The notes under the pieces were generated by a model. It ran no database searches and had not been told where the DNA came from. It worked only from the letters and a program-made list of their open reading frames with translations. The position numbers and the translations under genes are program-made. From contig NZ_JAIWOF010000048.1 in NCBI RefSeq assembly GCF_020217025.1, positions 1 to 10,000 on the forward strand: 10,000 nucleotides of DNA. The letters are read 5' to 3'. The first letter of the stretch is position 1. The number at the start of each line of letters is the position of its first letter. Positions 6,581 through 10,000 of this stretch are shown here, piece after piece. Origin of the DNA: Flavobacterium sp. (lineage in GTDB: Bacteria > Bacteroidota > Bacteroidia > Flavobacteriales > Flavobacteriaceae).

Positions 6581-7821
6581 TGACAGCTTCTGGAAGAATA
6601 GAATTAATGGCGCCTGCAGGAAATTTCGAATCGATGCAAGCAGCTTTAGATAATGGTTGTGATTCGATTTATTTTGGTGTAGAACAATTAAACATGCGAG
6701 CTCGTGCAACGGTGAATTTCGTTTTAGAAGATTTACCTGAAATTGCGCGTCGTTGCAACGAAAAAAATGTTAGAACGTATCTAACTTTAAATACCATAAT
6801 TTACGATCATGATTTATCGATTGTAAAAACACTTTTGACTAAAGCTAAAGAAGCAGGAATTACAGCCGTAATTGCATCTGACCAAGCGGTGATTATGACG
6901 GCTCGTACGATGGGAATGGAAGTGCATATTTCTACTCAATTGAATGTAACGAACATCGAAACTGTGAAATTCTACTCCATGTTTGCTGATACGATTGTTC
7001 TGTCTCGCGAGTTGAGTTTACGCCAAGTAAAGAAAATCACCGATGATATTGAAAAAGAGCAAATAAAAGGACCAAGTGGCAATTTAGTTGAGATTGAAAT
7101 CTTTGGTCACGGAGCTTTGTGTATGGCGGTTTCAGGAAAATGTTATTTGAGTTTACATTCGCACAATTCATCAGCAAATCGTGGTGCTTGCAAGCAAAAT
7201 TGTCGTAAAAAATATACGGTTATCGACCAAGAAAGTGGTTTTGAAATCGAACTTGATAACGAATATATGATGTCGCCAAAAGACTTGTGCACCTTAGATT
7301 TTTTAGACCAAGTAATCGATTCAGGAATCAAAGTCTTAAAAATTGAAGGTCGAGGACGAGCAGCTGATTATGTAGCAACCGTTATCAAAACTTATCGTGA
7401 AGCTATCGATTCGTATTACGAAGGAACGTTTACTAAAGAAAAAATCAATACTTGGATGGAAGCTTTGGCAACCGTTTACAATCGTGGTTTTTGGAGTGGG
7501 TATTATTTGGGACAAAAATTAGGTGAATGGTCTGATAATCCAGGTTCTAATGCTACTCAAAAGAAAGTATATGTGGGTAAAGGAATGCATTATTTCCCAA
7601 AATCAAGCATCGCCGAATTCAAAATCGAAGCTTACGACATTAAAAAAGGTGATAAAATTTTAATTACGGGTCCGTCAACCGGAGCGCAAGAATTAATTTT
7701 AGAAGATTTCTTCGTGAATGATGTAACTTCGGAAAAAGCAACTAAAGGCGATAGTTGCACTTTAAAAGTGCCGTTCCGTATTCGTTTATCGGATAAAATG
7801 TATAAAATTGTAGAAAACTAA
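6580..7821 (+). CDS. trhP: Prephenate-dependent tRNA uridine(34) hydroxylase TrhP (U32 peptidase-family protein)
   Basis: The 413-residue protein belongs to the U32 'collagenase-like' family. The YegQ/TrhP branch makes 5-hydroxyuridine at tRNA position 34 without O2, in a pathway that in E. coli needs prephenate and Fe-S assembly genes. The N-terminus IELMAPAGNFESMQAALDNG is the typical start of the TIM-barrel-like domain. The U32 signature is FGHGALCMAVSGKCYLS (175-191). Cysteines C181, C188, C204 and C237 (C208 also near) have spacing like the four [4Fe-4S] ligands of UbiU/UbiV, so a cluster is likely. The C-terminal barrel (326-413) is the domain duplicated in TrhO. It begins one base inside the trhO stop (TAATG) and ends in the same way into the ferredoxin gene. 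A true protease role is unlikely in this context. Other U32 branches (RlhA, UbiU) are less likely, given the neighbouring trhO. Confidence 0.87.
   Translation: MTASGRIELMAPAGNFESMQAALDNGCDSIYFGVEQLNMRARATVNFVLEDLPEIARRCNEKNVRTYLTLNTIIYDHDLSIVKTLLTKAKEAGITAVIASDQAVIMTARTMGMEVHISTQLNVTNIETVKFYSMFADTIVLSRELSLRQVKKITDDIEKEQIKGPSGNLVEIEIFGHGALCMAVSGKCYLSLHSHNSSANRGACKQNCRKKYTVIDQESGFEIELDNEYMMSPKDLCTLDFLDQVIDSGIKVLKIEGRGRAADYVATVIKTYREAIDSYYEGTFTKEKINTWMEALATVYNRGFWSGYYLGQKLGEWSDNPGSNATQKKVYVGKGMHYFPKSSIAEFKIEAYDIKKGDKILITGPSTGAQELILEDFFVNDVTSEKATKGDSCTLKVPFRIRLSDKMYKIVEN
7555..7809 (+). other. C-terminal domain of TrhP, paralogous to that of TrhO (copy 2)
   Basis: Residues 326-410 of TrhP are the second copy of the 85-residue domain described at 6317-6571. 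It is the native C-terminal barrel of U32 proteins, so TrhP is the likely source and TrhO the recipient. Confidence 0.88.
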
Positions 7822-8051
7822 TGGTCGTTGTTACGCTTCAAAGAGACAAATGCATTGGTTGCAATTACTGTGTTGAAATGGCACCTGCACAATTTCAAAT
7901 GTCCAAAAAAGACGGAAAATCAGTATTAATTAAATCGGTTGATTCGAAAGGTTTTCACACCTTAAAATCACCTGATCATACGATTGTTGAAAATTGTGAA
8001 TTAGCCGCAAAAGCTTGTCCGGTGCATATTATTACCGTAAAAGAAACCTAA
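7821..8051 (+). CDS. Single-cluster [4Fe-4S] ferredoxin
   Basis: This 76-residue small cytoplasmic electron carrier has cysteines in the order C11-X2-C14-X2-C17, then C66 followed by proline (ACPVHII). This is the standard four-ligand set for one [4Fe-4S] cluster; C59 is an additional cysteine. The spacing between C17 and C66 is longer than in clostridial ferredoxins and fits the monocluster type. The ATG overlaps the trhP stop codon (TAATG), and no second promoter is visible, so it is made together with TrhO and TrhP. This suggests it delivers electrons to, or exchanges with, the TrhP Fe-S centre; that role is inferred. A terminator follows 24 bases later. Confidence 0.9.
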   Translation: MVVVTLQRDKCIGCNYCVEMAPAQFQMSKKDGKSVLIKSVDSKGFHTLKSPDHTIVENCELAAKACPVHIITVKET

Positions 8052-8075
8052 ATTTTTGTTTTACAATACTATATG

Positions 8076-8111
8076 AAAACCTATTTCGTTTAACTATGAG
8101 ATAGGTTTTTT
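8076..8111 (+). terminator. Terminator of the trhO-trhP-ferredoxin operon
   Basis: AAAACCTATTTC (8076-8087) pairs with GAGATAGGTTTT (8098-8109), 12 pairs including one G-U, over a ten-base loop. T residues run to 8111, followed by CTTTTT. It is a strong intrinsic terminator. Confidence 0.9.
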
Positions 8112-8137
8112 CTTTTTGGAGAACTTCGAGATTGATT

Positions 8138-8170
8138 TTTGAAAGTTTCCACAAAAAATCAATATCTTTA
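8138..8170 (+). promoter_or_regulatory. ricT-gldH promoter
   Basis: TTTG (8138-8141), 21 bases, then TATCTTTA (8163-8170), seven of eight to TAnnTTTG. Transcription near 8176 would leave a leader of about 55 nucleotides before the ATG at 8232. Its position argues against the in-frame TTG at 8139 as the start of ricT. Confidence 0.55.
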
Positions 8171-8231
8171 CGCTCAAAAACATTTTAGAAACGTAGTCCA
8201 ACAAACGGACAATCAACATATATTCAAAATT

Positions 8232-9395
8232 ATGGCATGTACAAACTGTTCCACGGGTGCTAAAGATGGCACACCAAAAGGATGTAATAATAACGGGACT
8301 TGCGGCACCGATAGCTGCAACAAACTTTCGGTTTTCGATTGGCTGTCAAACATGACGTTGCCAGGTGGTCAAGAACCATTTGATGCGGCCGAAATTCGTT
8401 TTAAAAACGGCCGAAAAGAGTTTTTCAGAAATACAGAAAAGCTAACATTAGCTATTGGAGATATTGTCGCTACCGAAGCTTCACCAGGACACGATATTGG
8501 AATTGTGACTTTAACAGGCGAATTGGTAAAAATTCAAATGAAAAAGAAAGGCGAAAATCCAGATAAGGAATTAGCTAAAATTTACAGAAAAGCATCACAA
8601 CGCGATATTGATATTTGGACAGAAGCTAGAAATAAAGAAGAAGCAGTTCGTATGCGTGCTCGTGAAATCGCTATCAATTTGAAATTAGAAATGAAAATTT
8701 CGGATGTAGAATTTCAAGGCGATGGTTCAAAAGCAACGTTTTATTACACAGCAAATGATCGTGTAGATTTCCGTCAATTAATCAAAGAATTTGCACAAGA
8801 ATTCAAGATTAGAATCGAAATGAAGCAAGTTGGTTTCCGTCAAGAAGCTGCTCGTTTAGGTGGAATTGGTTCATGCGGAAGAGAACTTTGTTGTTCTACT
8901 TGGTTGACTGATTTTAGAAGTGTGAATACTTCGGCAGCACGTTATCAACAATTATCATTAAATCCACAAAAGTTAGCGGGACAATGTGGTAAATTAAAGT
9001 GTTGTTTGAATTACGAATTAGACACCTATTTGGATGCATTGAAAGACATGCCCGATATGGATACGAAATTATATACCGAAAAAGGCGATGCCTATTGCCA
9101 AAAAGTAGATATTTTCAAAGAAATTATGTGGTTTGCTTATGCGAATGCTCCTGCACAATGGTTGGTTTTGCCAGTTGAAAAAGTAAAAGAAATTGTTGCT
9201 ATTAATAAGAAGAAAGAGCGCGTTGCGGCATTGGAAGATTATGTGGTAGAAAGCACTCAAGAAGTAGAGAAAAAATTCGAGAATGTGGTAGGACAAGACA
9301 GTTTAACACGTTTTGACCAACCTAAGAAGAAGAAAAACAATAAAAATAAAAAACGTAAACCTTCAAATTTTAAAAATGCACCTAAAAAAGAGTAA
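8232..9395 (+). CDS. ricT: PSP1-domain protein RicT (YaaT homologue), Fe-S regulatory complex subunit
   Basis: In Bacillus, RicT (YaaT) joins RicA and RicF in an Fe-S-containing complex that tunes RNase Y cleavage and developmental switches. The role in Bacteroidota is not established. The chosen ATG gives 387 residues starting MACTNCSTGAKDGTP. An in-frame extension to TTG at 8139 would run back through the promoter, and its 31 residues look non-coding. Features: a cysteine-rich N-terminus (C3, C6, C18, C24, C29); the PSP1 core (about 50-265) with EIRFKNGRKEFF, then QEAARLGGIGSCGRELCCST (C215, C220, C221) and LAGQCGKLKCCLNYE (C252, C257, C258); and a Lys/Asn-rich tail (363-387). The LGGIGxCGRxLCCS and GxCGxLxCCL blocks identify RicT. 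The N-terminal cysteines and basic tail are extras relative to Bacillus RicT. Its end overlaps gldH by 20 bases, so the two are cotranscribed. Confidence 0.9.
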   Translation: MACTNCSTGAKDGTPKGCNNNGTCGTDSCNKLSVFDWLSNMTLPGGQEPFDAAEIRFKNGRKEFFRNTEKLTLAIGDIVATEASPGHDIGIVTLTGELVKIQMKKKGENPDKELAKIYRKASQRDIDIWTEARNKEEAVRMRAREIAINLKLEMKISDVEFQGDGSKATFYYTANDRVDFRQLIKEFAQEFKIRIEMKQVGFRQEAARLGGIGSCGRELCCSTWLTDFRSVNTSAARYQQLSLNPQKLAGQCGKLKCCLNYELDTYLDALKDMPDMDTKLYTEKGDAYCQKVDIFKEIMWFAYANAPAQWLVLPVEKVKEIVAINKKKERVAALEDYVVESTQEVEKKFENVVGQDSLTRFDQPKKKKNNKNKKRKPSNFKNAPKKE

Positions 9396-9873
9396 ATTCA
9401 TTGGGTTACTAATGTTAACGATGCTTTTTTTCTCATGCGATGAAAAGCAATTCTTTAGCGAATACAAAGAGTTAGATGGTTCTTGGAAAAAATCAGACAC
9501 TTTGCGTTTTACATTTGAACAAAAAGACACACTGAATCCATATCACTTGTTTTTAAATGTGAGAAACAATAATGATTATCCGTTTAGCAATATGTATTTG
9601 ATTGTAACCATGAAAGAGCCTGGAAAAAAGCCTACGATTAAAGTGGATACGTTGGAGTATTTAATGGCAAATCCAGATGGGACTTTGTTAGGGGAGGGTT
9701 TTTCAGATGTGAAGGAAAGCAAATTGTGGTATTTAGAAAATTTCAAGTTCAAGAGAGCTGGAAAATACAATGTTGAGGTGATTCAGGCGGTGAGAGAAAC
9801 TGGTAAAGTAGATGGTGTTTCAGAACTTAAAGGAATTACAGAATTAGGATTAAGAATTGAAAAAATAAAATAG
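9376..9873 (+). CDS. gldH: Gliding motility lipoprotein GldH
   Basis: GldH is a lipoprotein needed for gliding in Flavobacterium johnsoniae and is tied to the gliding/type IX secretion apparatus of the cell envelope. The ATG at 9376 gives 165 residues with a short signal peptide MHLKKSKFIGLLMLTMLFFSC. C21 is the lipidation site, in a relaxed lipobox (LFFSC). The in-frame upstream codon at 9313 would add 21 basic residues and spoil the signal peptide, so it was rejected. Family blocks visible are FSEYKELDGSW, HLFLNVRNNNDYPFSN, DTLEYLMANPDGTLLGEG, KESKLWYLENF and ELKGITELGLRIEK. The reading frame overlaps the end of ricT by 20 bases and stops one base before the ATG of the penicillin-binding protein, so a ricT-gldH-PBP operon is likely. 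Confidence 0.92.
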   Translation: MHLKKSKFIGLLMLTMLFFSCDEKQFFSEYKELDGSWKKSDTLRFTFEQKDTLNPYHLFLNVRNNNDYPFSNMYLIVTMKEPGKKPTIKVDTLEYLMANPDGTLLGEGFSDVKESKLWYLENFKFKRAGKYNVEVIQAVRETGKVDGVSELKGITELGLRIEKIK

Positions 9874-9874
9874 T

Positions 9875-10000
9875 ATGGCTACTAAAAAAGCAAATACAAA
9901 CGATTTTTCAGCGTATAAAAGAAAGTTTTGGCAATTGTTTGCCTACGGATTTTTAGGAGTAATTTTATTATTCCTTTTTGCATCTTGGGGATTTTTTGGA
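9875..10000 (+). CDS. Penicillin-binding protein 1A-type transglycosylase, N-terminus only (cut by window edge)
   Basis: Forty-two residues are visible: a basic cytoplasmic start (MATKKANTNDFSAYKRKFWQ) and then the beginning of a membrane anchor (LFAYGFLGVILLFLFASWGFFG). This matches the N-terminus of class A penicillin-binding proteins that follow gldH in flavobacteria, as I recall that gene order. Such enzymes polymerise glycan strands and cross-link peptidoglycan in the periplasm. The catalytic domains lie beyond the window, so the call rests on topology, N-terminal resemblance and context. The ATG begins two bases after the gldH stop codon. Confidence 0.7.
   Translation, partial: MATKKANTNDFSAYKRKFWQLFAYGFLGVILLFLFASWGFFG

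Noticed and set aside
5777..7331. Minus-strand open frames opposite trhO and trhP
   Set aside because: They are antisense to conserved enzymes, with no recognisable domains or promoter.
6580..7821. Calling the U32 gene a secreted or cytosolic collagenase/peptidase
   Set aside because: The U32 family name is historical. There is no signal peptide, the cysteine pattern fits an Fe-S site, and trhO is adjacent, all of which favour tRNA modification.
8139..8231. Upstream extension of ricT from a TTG codon, adding 31 residues
   Set aside because: The extension overlaps a good Bacteroidota promoter, has no family resemblance, and the ATG at 8232 gives the expected MACTNCSTG start.
9313..9375. Upstream extension of gldH adding 21 residues
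   Set aside because: It would place a basic stretch before the lipoprotein signal peptide and lies fully inside the ricT tail. The ATG at 9376 gives a normal signal peptide.
1..10000. CRISPR arrays, tRNA genes, insertion sequences, attachment sites, phage genes
   Set aside because: No regularly spaced repeats, cloverleaf patterns, transposase-like frames or terminal repeats were seen. Gene spacing is tight and core-like.

Overview
The window comes from a low-GC member of the Bacteroidota, most likely a Flavobacterium or a close relative in the Flavobacteriaceae. The evidence is a gliding-motility lipoprotein (GldH), a RicT protein of the Bacteroidota type, promoters of the Bacteroidota form (TTTG, about 19-21 bases, TAnnTTTG), the general lack of Shine-Dalgarno sites, and an ECF sigma factor paired with a membrane protein that ends in an outer-membrane barrel. 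No tRNA, rRNA, CRISPR array, insertion sequence or phage gene was seen. The sequence reads as conserved chromosomal core.

Layout from left to right: 1-377 (-) is the 5' part of trpS. 507-1247 (+) is a plsC-type acyltransferase, divergent from trpS. 1249-1341 holds back-to-back terminators. 3937-1337 (-) is a compact unit: small lipoprotein, ECF sigma factor, then a 546-residue protein with a cytoplasmic head, one inner-membrane helix, a long Asn/Lys/Ser-rich linker and a C-terminal beta-barrel. 5033-4029 (-) is recA with its own promoter and terminator. 5222-8051 (+) is a tight three-gene operon, trhO-trhP-ferredoxin, joined by TAATG stop/start overlaps and closed by a terminator. 8232-9873 (+) is ricT overlapping gldH, followed at 9875 by the start of a penicillin-binding protein that leaves the window.

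Two systems deserve attention. First, trhO and trhP encode the two alternative enzyme routes known in E. coli for 5-hydroxylation of tRNA uridine-34 (one O2-dependent, one prephenate-dependent with an Fe-S link). Here they lie in one operon with a ferredoxin. The TrhO also carries at its C-terminus a roughly 85-residue domain that aligns without gaps, at about half identity, with the C-terminal domain of the adjacent TrhP. Second, the lipoprotein/sigma/barrel unit has the architecture of a dual membrane-spanning anti-sigma factor with its cognate sigma, a trans-envelope signalling device. The upstream lipoprotein has an acidic patch after the lipidated cysteine and could be a surface-exposed partner.

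Functions of the other genes are ordinary: tRNA charging, phospholipid synthesis, recombination, RNA-processing regulation or Fe-S complex, gliding/type IX secretion, and peptidoglycan synthesis.
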